Shown here one piece after another: positions 10,574 to 20,669 of a DNA stretch of 64,000 nt. A program made the position numbers and the translations under genes. Under the pieces are notes generated by a model. The model was not told the DNA's origin and searched no databases. It was given only the letters and a program-made list of their open reading frames with translations. How positions within the stretch are numbered: position 1 is the stretch's first letter; each line of letters begins with the position of its first letter. This DNA is from Limnoperna fortunei (taxonomy: Eukaryota > Mollusca > Bivalvia > Mytilida > Modiolidae), in NCBI GenBank assembly GCA_944474755.1, contig OX104113.1, positions 55,324,074-55,388,073 on the forward strand, given 5' to 3'.

Positions 10574-10883
10574 TAATAGGTTCTTCCATACGTTTTTGGG
10601 AAAGACCGGTTGATCTTTAACGAGTGAGAGAAATTTTATGTCTTTTCGCGAGTGGAACTTTCACATTGCTATATCCTATAGACTCTCCATTGTTTTATAC
10701 TCCATTGTCTCTGACATCCAATCAGAACGCCAGAAACAAGAACGTCATAGAAGAACGTTGTTATGCTTCCATAACAACGTTGTTGTTTCTGGCGTTTTGA
10801 TTGGATGACGCAGCAAGTACAGATGTGTGCGCGTGAGCTCATCTGTACTGGGTCATCTGTACCAGAAATCGGCCATTTACGGA
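10574..10883 (-). mobile_element. Fold-back element, left inverted copy (310 bp)
   Basis: Inverted relative to 11232-11649. It starts TAATAGGTTCTTCCATACG and ends GGCCATTTACGGA. It contains its own hairpin around GAACGTTGTTATG and TTCTGGCGTTTTGATTGGA, and the shared segment GTACAGATGTGTGCGCGTGA. Flanks AGAT/AGAA may be a decayed 4-bp target duplication. Confidence 0.75.
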
Positions 10884-10906
10884 AGAAACTTCTTTATATA
10901 ATGATG

Positions 10907-11226
10907 ATCATATACTATACCACGTAGACACTTAACTATACTATGACGTCATCTCATTTTACCATAAAGACACTTTACTATATCATTAAGACATCTTAAT
11001 ATACTATGACGATGCTTGAGTATATCAAGAAGACATCTTAGAATACCATGACGGTACTTTATTATATCATGAAGGCATCTAACTGTACCATGAAGACTTT
11101 TTAATATATTACAAAGACATCTTACTACATTAAGAAGATCACATGTTGAACTAGAAAGACATTTTAATATATCACTAAGCCATGTATAAGTACCATTATA
11201 GCATTTTACTTTTCTATAACGTCACA
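10907..11226. repeat. Degenerate minisatellite, unit about 25 bp
   Basis: Many imperfect copies of a unit resembling ACTATATCATTAAGACATCTT, with recurring ATGAAGACAT / ATACCATGA phrases. Its right part is duplicated at 17352-17507. Weaker copies are also visible at about 10200-10270 and 10460-10570, interrupted by the SINE and fold-back insertions. Confidence 0.75.
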
Positions 11227-11231
11227 CTTCT

Positions 11232-11649
11232 TCCGTAAATGGCCGATAATCTGGTACAGATGACCCAGTACAGATGAGCTCACGCGCACACATCTGTACT
11301 TGCTGCGTCATCCAATCAAAACGCCAGAAACAAGAACGTTGTTATGGAAGCATAACAACGTTCTTGTGTGACGTTCTTGTTTCTGGCGTTTTGATTGGAC
11401 ATCAGAGACAATGGAGTCTAAAACAATGGAGAGTCTATAGGATATAGCGATGTGAAAGTTGTTGGTTTACGGAAGAAATAGGTACTTTCATGCGCTTTTG
11501 GGAAAGCCTGTGTGATCTTTCACTCGTGATAGAAATTTTTATGTCTTTTGGCTCGTTTCGCTGCGCTCCACTCGCGAAAAGAAATAAAATTTCTATCACT
11601 CGTGAAAGATCAACCGGTCTTTCCCAAAAACGTATGAAAGAACCTATTA
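11232..11649 (+). mobile_element. Fold-back element, right inverted copy (418 bp), with empty site known
   Basis: Inverted partner of 10574-10883. It is flanked by TTCT at 11228-11231 and 11650-11653. The duplicated host sequence at 17501-17515 lacks the element and retains one TTCT (17504-17507), which defines the insertion exactly. The distal 172 bp (11477-11648) is itself palindromic: AATAGGTACTTTCATGCGC pairs with its inverse ending in AACCTATT around a GCTCGTTTCGCTGCGC centre. Confidence 0.85.
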
Positions 11650-11653
11650 TTCT

Positions 11654-11782
11654 CTGTCATAAAGACAAGCTTCCATAATAAATTCACATGTCAATATAAT
11701 ATTTAGCAGCTTCTGTGTACTATAACTGCATTTCGTTGCACTAGGATACTATTTTGTCGTTATAGTGTGAATATGAATTCCG
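11654..11782. repeat. Right part of a duplicated segment (second copy at 17508-17621)
   Basis: CTGTCATAAAGACAAGCTTCC through GATACTATTTTGTCGTTATAGTG recurs with few differences directly after the empty site at 17508. Together with 11067-11226 it forms one duplicated segment. Confidence 0.85.
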
Positions 11783-12059
11783 AAAGGTACCACGGAGGTA
11801 CAGTTTCCTGCACTGCCAAGAAAAGCTACGAATTTATATTGTATCAACCGCAGATTAATATCGAGATTCCATAACTAGCATTTTTGACTATCTATGTATG
11901 AATCAGTGCATCATATCATCTTTGAGGTGTTTGAAAAATTACTGTATTTAATATTTTTATTCATTTTAGCTTATTGATTTCAATACTTTTCAACTTTTAA
12001 ATGTTAATAACACCAGTTTTAAAAGGCATTAATCTTAAATATATCTGCAAGTTTTAATG

Positions 12060-12222
12060 AAGTAAACATTTTATCTGTGTCTTGTCCATATTGTTATCAT
12101 GTGTCTTGTTTTTATGTCAATTGTGTGTTTATATTCGGTCAAAAGCTCTTCAGAGCTTGTGTTACTTTGTATTTATTTATGCCGAATTCAAATAAAATTT
12201 TACTTACTTACTTACTTACCCA
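12060..12222 (+). mobile_element. 3' tail of a truncated LINE
   Basis: 3'-UTR-like sequence (GTGTTTATATTCGGTC, GCTCTTCAGAGCTTGTG, TATTTATGCCGAATTCAAAT) ends with AATAAAATTTTA and four to five ACTT units. A short tandem tail after an AATAAA-like signal is the usual end of CR1/L2-type LINEs. No coding part was recognised upstream. Confidence 0.6.
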
Positions 12223-12613
12223 TAATTGAAGTCACCGTTTAATTTTATTTTTAGACCAAGAAATGCAGCTTTATTTAATCAATATATCACTAATTAATGA
12301 TGCAAATAAAATATATTGTTTTACTTTGAGTCAAAGTTAACAGTTTTGAGGAAAAAAGTTAGTTGCTCAAATAGTAGTTCCGATGTTTGCCGAACATTAC
12401 CGAAGTCTGCTCCATTGACAAAACCACGGACATCCGGGACACCAAATATGATCACGTGGTCAATTATGGGTCGGATACCTTAAATGAACTATGCATACAG
12501 ACCCGATTATGAACGTAAAACCCCGAGATTTCCGAATTACTCACTATAGGTGAACTCGACTGACATCTACTCATTAAATTAATTGAGGGTCTACAGGAGT
12601 GGGTACAATCGTA

Positions 12614-13672
12614 ATGGAACAAGTTATAAACGAGGGTGACAAGGATATCACCGTTGAATCACTCTACAATCTAATGGTTAAAATAGACAGTTGCCTATCC
12701 ACGATAGAAACAAATATAACAAAAATTGATGAACTTAGTGCAACGATGAACAGTATACTGACTGGATTTTCTCAAATCAAAAAGAAAATAAATGAAATTG
12801 AGTCATCGGTCGACAATTTGAAGAAAACAAGCAAGGATCATGAACACTCAATACAAACAATTAAAACAGACTATTCTGTAATAAATAGAGAGTTAAAAAT
12901 CGTAAAGACATCAGTTGCCTCCCAGAGTAGTGATTTACAGGGAATGAGTAATGTTTTTGATGAACTGAAAGAAAAACATGAGATTAATACCCAGCAAGTA
13001 AATCAACTAAAAACATCTTTTGACAAATCAAGGCAAGAGTTAGACGACCACGCTTGCGAAATGCGACTCGAAGTAAAATCAGTTATACGTGATGCACAAG
13101 AACAAATAGAAGAGTTGAGAAGCAAAGTGCTAGATCTACAATGTAGATCAATGAAATACAACTTAATATTTACCGGCCACACAGAATATGACAACGAAGA
13201 CACGGAATATGTCATTCATTCTTTTTTAAAGAGAGAACTCCGAATCACATATGATATACAACTAGGAAACATCCATCGCTTCGGTAGCGGATCCACTCCA
13301 GGACGTGGCCATAAAAGAAGACCGAGACCGATCATTGCACGATTTATTTATATGAAAGATCTTGAGGCAGTCCTTTCAAACGCATATAAACTGAAAGGCA
13401 CTCCATTCGGTATAAATCGTCAATTCCCAGATGAAATCGAACAAGCTAGAAGAAGCTTGTATCCCATAATGAAAGAGAAAAGGGAGCAAGGGTGTAGAGT
13501 AAAATTTGTTAGAGACATCCTTTACATCGACGGAGTAATCTACGATGACAACCCAGCCTGTACGAAAACTCATGCACAAACTTATAGTGATGCGACCAAG
13601 AGAACACCGGTAAACCGCCCTGGAAATAAGCTAAGGCGAATATCATCCATTCCTCAGAAAGATCAACACTAG
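12614..13672 (+). CDS. LINE ORF1 protein (coiled coil, RRM, C-terminal basic tail)
   Basis: Intact 352-codon ORF starting at ATG 12614; five upstream codons are also open from a GTG. ORF1 proteins bind element RNA and assemble with it in the ribonucleoprotein. Residues about 15-180 are heptad-rich (long helical runs such as IKKKINEIESSVDNLKK, EQIEELRSKVLDLQ), indicating a coiled coil for trimerisation. An RRM-like domain follows: SMKYNLIFTGHTEY starts the first strand, then a linker with FGSGSTPGRGHKRRPRPIIAR. The C-terminal part (QARRSLYPIMKEKREQGCRV, FVRDILYIDGVIY) matches the C-terminal domain of L1-type ORF1 proteins. The tail is basic. The stop is TAG at 13670-13672, and ORF2 continues in the same frame without an ATG. 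Confidence 0.85.
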   Translation: MEQVINEGDKDITVESLYNLMVKIDSCLSTIETNITKIDELSATMNSILTGFSQIKKKINEIESSVDNLKKTSKDHEHSIQTIKTDYSVINRELKIVKTSVASQSSDLQGMSNVFDELKEKHEINTQQVNQLKTSFDKSRQELDDHACEMRLEVKSVIRDAQEQIEELRSKVLDLQCRSMKYNLIFTGHTEYDNEDTEYVIHSFLKRELRITYDIQLGNIHRFGSGSTPGRGHKRRPRPIIARFIYMKDLEAVLSNAYKLKGTPFGINRQFPDEIEQARRSLYPIMKEKREQGCRVKFVRDILYIDGVIYDDNPACTKTHAQTYSDATKRTPVNRPGNKLRRISSIPQKDQH

Positions 13673-16600
13673 GAAACCCAAGGAGATGAAAGGAAAGACT
13701 CTGACAACATTTTAAAAAATAAACTCATAAAACCTAAGTTATTAAATTTAAATTGTGGTGGTATTTAAAAAAAATGAAATACCCGGAATTTGTAAATATG
13801 ATTAATAATTATGATTTTATTTGTATTACTGAATCTAAAACAGATGACCTAGATGAAATTGTTATCCCCGGTTACAAATTTGTAATGAAAAACAGAAAAA
13901 GCTATAGCAAAATTAAATCCGGAGGCATCGCATTTGGCTACAAATCCGAATATGAAGAATTTGTCCACTACTTAGAATCTGAAAGCAGATTAGTCTCTTG
14001 GTTTAAAATTTCTAAAACCCTTCTACATTTAAATGAGGACATTATTGTCGGAAATATTTACATTCCCCCAGAAAATTCTGCTTACAAAGCAGAAAATGCT
14101 TTTGATGAATTAGAACAAGAATTTCTGAAATTTTCTCAAAATAACAACATAATTCTCCTAAATGGAGATTTTAATAGCAGAACGGGCACTGATAAAGATT
14201 TTTTGAAATAGCAGATGAAAACAAAAGTCCATTTGACAATTTAATTAATTATGCAAATATTTTACCTAATTATGAAATGTTGCGAATTAGAAATAGTATG
14301 GATAGTGTCAAAACAAATTATGGTAATAAACTGTTGAATTTTTGCAGAAATAATAACTTATTCATTCTTAATGGTAGAGTAGTTGGTGATGTAACAAGTA
14401 AATTTACTTGTAGACAGTCAAGTGTTGTTGATTATTTTATTTGTACAGCGGATTTTTTATCTTATGTTGAAAATTTATTTGTCCATGAATTCTCATCATT
14501 GTACTCGGACGTTCACTGTCCAATTTCCTTATCTCTTAATATTGCAGCTGAAGATAATGACTCCTCAAAAAAGGGGGGTAATTGTAATAGTTGTACATGT
14601 TGTAATAGAAGGAAAATAAGAAAATGGGACAACGAAAAAGCCGAAGAATATAAAGAAAAAATAAATTCCCAAAAAGTCAATAGTATAATACAAAATATAA
14701 ATAAAATAGACTCTGAAAGTATTTCACATAACGTTATTAATGAATTAGTAGATGAAATTAGTAAAGTCCTAACCGAGCCTGCGGAAGAGATTTTTGGCAC
14801 TTTTACCCCCAGAAATTATCCAGATTCAAAGGTACACAATATCGATAACAAACCTTGGTTTACTAAAACTTGCTGGCAAAAGAGAAAAGCATTCCGCATG
14901 GCAAAAAGGCGTCACAAAAATAAAAAATCCGACGAAAGTCGAAACGACCTTCGGACCAGAGAAAAAGATTATAAACAAGAAATGAATAAAGCTATTCTAG
15001 AACATCAGAGGCAAATGAGAAAGAAGCTAAAATCACTAAGAAGTAGTAATAATAAAGACTATTGGGATATTATAAATACAAAACGCTCAACTAAAAATAA
15101 GCACGATTTATCTATTGATACTTTTTTCGAATTTTTCAAAGAATTAAATAAGGGGGATGATGACGAAGATTCTAGTCCCAACGATCATAATGTTAACCAG
15201 CCGTCCAATATCATGATAAATGATGAGATTTCAGAAGACGAAATTATGAAATGTATTCAAAATTTGAAAAACGGGAAATGTTGTGGTGATGATAAAATCA
15301 TTAATGAATATATAAAAAATACTTGCCATACACTTATGCCGATTTATTATAAGCTCTTTAATTTAATTTTTAATTCGGGAATCGTCCCTGAGATTTGGCT
15401 CGTCGGAACTATACTTCCCTTTTATAAAAACAAGGGCGAAAAGGCGGACCCAAAAAATTATAGACCTATAACGATTTTAAGTTGTATGGGCAAATTATTT
15501 ACTTCTATTTTGAATTCAAGGTTAAATGATTTTTTAGAAAACTTCTTCTTGCTGAATGAAAATCAATTTGGTTTTAGACAAGGGTATTCCCCAATAGACA
15601 GTATTTTTACACTTCATTTACTACAAGAACTCTTACAGAGAAAGAAGAAAAAACTATACTGTGCATTTATTGACTTTGCAAAAGCGTTTGACACTGTTTG
15701 GCGACCTGGTCTATGGTCAAAATTATTAAATTCATCTATTGATGGCAAGATGTATAATATTATTGTTAACATGTATAGTAATATCAAATCCCGTGTCTTT
15801 AATGGTAAAGATTACTCTGATTTTTTTTCCATGTAATATTGGTGTAAGGCAAGGAGAGAATCTGTCTCCTGCACTAATTTCTGTGTATGTCAATGACCTT
15901 GAAAGTTTTATGATCAGTAATAATATATGTGGTCTATCAAGTATCTCAAACAAAATTAATTCAGAACTTAGTCTGTATGTAAACCTTTTTCTTATTTTGT
16001 ACGCTGATGATACTGTACTTTTATCAGAATCTGAAGAAGATTTACAAAAACAACTTTATACACTTCATGAATATTGTACATTGTGGAAGCTTAAAGTTAA
16101 TGTCGATAAAAGTAAAATAGTAGTATTTTCAAAGGGACGTCTGCGAAATGAAATGAGATTTTATTATGATGATAAAGAGATGGAAATAGTCAAAGATTAC
16201 ATATATTTAGGGTTCATTTTTCCAGATCTGGTAGTTTTTCTAATGCAAAAAAATATAATGCCGAAAAAGCTACTCGAGCTATGTACGACGTCTTAAAAAA
16301 GGGGAGACTACATAATTTATCTTTGGAATGTATGCTTGACTTATTCGATAAAATTATACAACCTATTTTGCTCTACGGCTGTGAGGTATGGGGTGTCGGT
16401 AATAACTCTATTATAGAACGAGTACATCTGAAATTTTGTAAACTTTTGTTGAATGCAAAGAAATCGACTCCCGATTTCATGATTTATGGTGAACTCGGCA
16501 GACATTCGCTTGACATCTGTATTAAACTTAGAATGATTAAGTTTTGGGGAAAATTAGTTAGTGGTAAAGAGAGTAAGCTGCCTTTCGTTTTATACAAGTT

Positions 16601-17198
16601 AGCCTATTCAAACTACGATGACTACTCGTGGCTCTCTTATATTAAATCTATACTAGATGACTGTGGTAAATCAAATCTGTGGCTTTCTCAAAACTTCCCA
16701 AGTATTTCATGGTTACATAGCGCAATTAAACAAACACTGTCAGATCATTTTAAACAGCAGTGGCTTTCCAACCTACACGAGAGCCCTAAAGCTATTAATT
16801 ACAGAATGTACAAAGAAGATTTAGAGTTCGAAAATTATTTTAATATACTCAATGATAAAAACTATATTACCTTTTTTCGTTTTAGAACCACGAATCATAA
16901 ATTACCTGTAGAATCCGGTAGATGGCACAATATACAAAGACAAAATCGAATATGTATTTTGTGTCAATCGCAGGATATAGGAGATGAATTTCATTATATC
17001 TTGGTAGGCAAATCACTTTGTAAAGAGAGAAAACAGTTTGTTAAATCGAAATTCTATACGAGCCCAAACGTTATAAAATTTAAGGAATTGATGAATTGCC
17101 AACATTTACCAGATCTTATCAAACTTTGTAAATTTATTCGAACTATAAACAAAAAACTAGAATCTCCTGGGTTGAGTGAAATTGAAATTTCTTACTAA
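13673..17198 (+). pseudogene. LINE ORF2: AP endonuclease, reverse transcriptase, Cys/His C-terminus; four frameshifts
   Basis: About 1,170 codons. The endonuclease (13736-14520) begins LLNLNCGG, then FICITESKTDD, ILLNGDFNSRTGTD and SVVDYF..SDVHCPISL. RT (about 15230-16220) has KNYRPITILS, NQFGFRQGYSPID, FIDFAKAFDTVW (motif A), IGVRQGENLSP (motif B) and ILYADDTVLLS (intact catalytic YADD). The C-terminal region has QPILLYGCEVWG, ELGRHSLDICIKLRM and a CILCQSQDIGDEFHYI Cys/His block. The encoded enzyme nicks DNA and reverse-transcribes element RNA. The reading frame shifts at about 13764-13774 (TTT plus A8), 14196 (T6), 15823 (T8) and 16218 (T5), all homopolymers, and there are no other in-frame stops. 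No ATG precedes the endonuclease in frame. Confidence 0.88.
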
Positions 17199-17351
17199 TC
17201 TTTAATTATGTATTTTATCTGTATCTCTGTACCTTTTTTCATTATATTATTCATCTTGTACATATTTTTTTTGCATATGATATTATATGTCGTACTTTTG
17301 TATTTATTTCTCTGTACCTGATTTTGGTTTTGGAGAATAAAGATATATATA

Positions 17352-17621
17352 CATCTAACTGTACCATGAAGACTTTTTAATATATTACAAAGACATCTTA
17401 CTACATTAAGAAGATTACATGTTGAACTAGAAAGACATTTTAATATATCACTAAGCCATGTATAAGTACCATTATAGCATTTTACTTTTCTATAACGTCA
17501 CACTTCTCTGTCATAAAGACAAGCTTCCATAATAAATTCACATGTCAATATAATAGTGAGCAGCTTCTGTGTACTATAACTGCATTTCGTTGCACTAGGA
17601 TACTAGTTTGTCGTTATAGTG
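17352..17621. repeat. Duplicate of 11067-11226 plus 11654-11782, without the fold-back insertion
   Basis: Starts ACATCTAACTGTACCATGAA and ends TTGTCGTTATAGTG, with only a few substitutions against the first copy. It abuts the 3' end of the LINE. At 17501-17510 it reads CACTTCTCTG, where the other copy holds the 418-bp element. Confidence 0.9.
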
Positions 17622-18520
17622 AAAGAAAGATGGACCAGCCACAACGATAATTCAGTATAACACAATGAAACATATACCTAATGCTGTTAATATATGCTCG
17701 AATGGCGCTCTACGAAGGGATTTAGAAATAAAACAAGGCGGATGAAATGCAAACAATTCTTGAAAAAAAAATTGTTTGGGACATTTACAGGAGAAATTGA
17801 AAGCGGAGAAAATATCTGCAAATATTCTTTGCCGTGCAGTTATCTATGCACGAGATTGAGGAATTAGGTGTCCATAACAGTACATTTTGCGACTTTTTGA
17901 TCCTTTTTGTGTTTTCTGTGGTTTTCAATGGGTCGGAATTATTGGCCAAAGTTTGTTGTGACTGGTTTCAGGCGGAACATGACTGGCTTCATGAACATCA
18001 GATCTTACAGGGCCATCTGAAAACGAAAGATACGGGAAGTCAATGTAATTACTGAGTTCGATTTTTGGTGTGTAAAATTTTTTTTTTCTTGGAGACCGGT
18101 GAAGTTTTGCTGGTTTTGCTGGTATTTCGCTTTTTCATAATTGAAGTTGGAATTATTTCATCCGCAGTTATACAGATTATAAAGGAATTCTTGACATTGG
18201 AGCTGGAACACATGGTCTAGGTTGCTTTCTACCCTCTCTCTTATTTGGCTGTTTTCTGTCATTTTTCCTAAGTTGCGACAAAATGCGTTTTTCGTCAGAA
18301 CCGTGAGCCCGATGCTCAATTGGCAGCAATTATGTGGTAAAATGTACCTATGACGGACATTGACATTTTTCTTGAGGTTACACACAGTGATCACAAGTGG
18401 AGGAAAAGATACAGCGTCATTAGGAACCGGAATTTCTTATTTTCTCATTTCATCTGTCCTGTTATTTATTTATTTATTGAATTTTTACATAATTATAATA
18501 GTTTTTTATTATTATATTAT
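17622..18520. other. No recognised gene
   Basis: Short open frames only (for example 17834-18055 on the + strand, 73 codons, no recognised domain). Nothing repeat-like stands out until the AAT tract. Confidence 0.5.
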
Positions 18521-18575
18521 TTAATAATAATAATAATAATAATAATAATTATAATAATAATAATAATAATAATTT
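18521..18575. repeat. (AAT)n microsatellite
   Basis: About 17 AAT units with one ATT interruption. Followed at about 18625 by GTTACCTCCCTTCACATCTC, the inverse of the core near 9760. Confidence 0.92.
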
Positions 18576-18811
18576 TATATATATTTGTTCATTTAGTTAA
18601 GTTACTGGTAACCAGTCATTGTTACCTCCCTTCACATCTCAGCATACCCGAAATATTATATACTCATATACAAATCTTTATTTTGATTCGCTTAGACGCC
18701 GTCACATGTGATATTTCGCTGGGTCAACCGGTAACCGTTGGGTTAGTCTGGGATCCTGACTAAATATTCTCAATACCGTAAGCGGACTTGAAAGTGAAGC
18801 TTGCGTAAATA

Positions 18812-19233
18812 TAGTCTCGATCATCCAGACGCTTAATTGCATTTGTGCGTCTGGATTCATCTCTATATTGAACTCGTTACCATTACGCCCAAAACTGGGC
18901 GTAATTTTTGATTGGATGATATTTTTATTGTCTAAAAAATTACTTCCGTTCATATCAAGAAGTGTACAAAAATTTTGTAGCAAGTTTACATTTGAATATT
19001 TTTATAAAATATTACTTTATCAATTAATTAAACAAATATTATTGTTATGCACAATCAAGAGAGAATCTTACTGTGACGTCATTTTATAAGTAAAGACCTG
19101 TTTGCATGGTTTTCCTGATCTAAAAATAGGGCCCTAAAAATAGAATGATTGTTTTGTCTCCACCTATTGGTAGCGAAATTACCACAAGGTGATCCCAGAC
19201 GCTATTATATATGCGTCTGGGTGATCGAGACTA
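18812..19233. mobile_element. Non-autonomous DNA transposon (422 bp) with 9-bp target duplication and subterminal hairpins
   Basis: Terminal inverted repeats TAGTCTCGATCATCCAGACG / CGTCTGGGTGATCGAGACTA (one mismatch). The 9-bp GCGTAAATA flanks at 18803-18811 and 19234-19242. Just inside each terminus the motif CCAGACGC pairs with GCGTCTGG a few bases further in (18825-18854 and 19195-19220), so each end can form its own hairpin. No coding sequence. Size and target duplication suit a Mutator-related MITE. Confidence 0.88.
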
Positions 19234-19242
19234 GCGTAAATA

Positions 19243-19609
19243 AAAAATATTTCACCAGGGGACCAGGTTAACCGTTGGGTCGCATGGTGATGTCACCCTC
19301 GCGTGAGATTTTGCACGTGAGCCCCATTTTTTTTTCTTATTGTTTATCTCCCTTCATTTCAATTCAACATGGCTTAATTCCGATAGCAGTGCGTCACGAC
19401 AGTCGATGAAGCAGAAATTGAACGTTTATTATTAGACAAGGATTTGTTGAATATTGTTATTTTGTTTGTTTATTAAAGCTTTAAAACACTTTTTTTATAT
19501 TCATTCAGTATGCTTACTATATGTGTATCTAAAAAATCATGTTTGCCATGACTTGGTATCCATCAATCTTCAAGTGCATAAAAGAGGGGGTGGACAGGGG
19601 GGTACCTTT
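19243..19609. other. No recognised gene
   Basis: GTTAACCGTTGGGTCGC near 19267 echoes GGTAACCGTTGGGTTAG near 18730, on the other side of the 422-bp element. Otherwise nothing was recognised. Open frames here run into the adjacent minisatellite. Confidence 0.5.
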
Positions 19610-19714
19610 CTCCTTTCTCCCTCCCCACAGCTCCTTTCTCCCTCCCCTCAGCTCCTTTCTCCCTCCCCTCTACTCCTTTCTCCCTCCCCTCGGCTCCTTT
19701 CTCCCTCCCCTTTT
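19610..19714. repeat. Pyrimidine-rich minisatellite, 5 x 21 bp
   Basis: Five units of CTCCTTTCTCCCTCCCCTC plus two variable bases. The 21-bp period is a multiple of three, so all frames stay open and give 7-residue repeats; these are not genes. Confidence 0.95.
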
Positions 19715-19960
19715 TACACTCCTCCCTCTTTAAAACCCTATATAGCAATAGAAAAGATCACTAAATTTTGACTCAAAACTGATATAAATTTGGGATATGA
19801 AGCATATAAACGACTTTTACAAACAAAGCATGACTCATGACACATTATCAAATGAATTTAATTGGTGTATCGTACCCTTTGGTAAAAAAGTATGAGGATC
19901 ATAAACTGTGACCGGTAGATTTATGAAATCATGACACTGAAATCTAATAGCAATCATACA

Positions 19961-20165
19961 GCCAGACCTGTAGTCCACATAGACCCATAGTCCACCCAAA
20001 CTTGTAGTCCACACAGATCTCTAGTCCATACAACCTATAGTCCATACAACCTATACATGCTATAGTCCACACAGAACTTTGGTCCATACAGACTTATTTT
20101 CCACATAGATTTATAATCCACTTACATTTCTAGTACACCAATACCCGTAGTCCACACAGACCTAA
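19961..20165. repeat. Degenerate minisatellite, unit about 16-20 bp
   Basis: Repeated TAGTCCACACAGACC-like units (TAGTCCAC, ATAGTCCATACA, TAGTCCACACAG), irregular in length. Confidence 0.8.
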
Positions 20166-20669
20166 ATGTTCAGAAAATAATATAGTGTATTCATAACTTC
20201 AATTCATCGTTGTTTTTATGGTCTCTTGTTAACTGTCTCGTTGTAGTTTGAAAAAGAAACACAAAAGAAATTCTTTTACAATAGGGCAATCTTGTATTTT
20301 TAAACTTTTAGAAAACTGTGTTCACTATCATGTAAGATTAGCATTATTCTACATTTAATTTACAGGGAGGATTTAATAGGCTTACATTTAGAGTAAAATT
20401 TTGATTAGTTAAAAATTAATTCATGATTAGGTCTAGATTTCTCAAAACAAAACTCAAATCAATTTTCAGACTTTTGAGTTATTTCTTAACTACCACAGCA
20501 ACATAAAAATTCTCGAAGTTCTGATTGACTTAAAAGGGAATTTAAACTGAAAAAATGGTGCTTATAAACATGATAAATGTAATGAAAAAGGGATTATTTG
20601 CTGCTGTAACATAAATTGCCTGATTATTTGTGCTATTTACAGTTTTACTTTTGCTGCTATAGTTTTTTT

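Larger units (their letters stand above)
12480..17351 (+). mobile_element. Near full-length two-ORF non-LTR retrotransposon
   Basis: About 4.9 kb comprising a 5' leader, ORF1 (12614-13672), ORF2 (13673-17198, with frameshifts) and a 3' UTR ending GGAGAATAAAGATATATATA near 17351. It then joins the duplicated minisatellite segment. The 5' boundary is uncertain. I found no convincing target-site duplication. ORF1 with coiled coil plus RRM, and ORF2 with AP endonuclease, RT and a Cys/His motif, put it in the broad L1/Jockey/I-like range; the exact clade needs a tree. Confidence 0.85.

Noticed and set aside
19454..19771. 105-codon frame with LLSPSPQ repeats
   Set aside because: Explained by the 21-bp minisatellite. 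The flanking sequence has no coding character, and overlapping frames on both strands are equally open.
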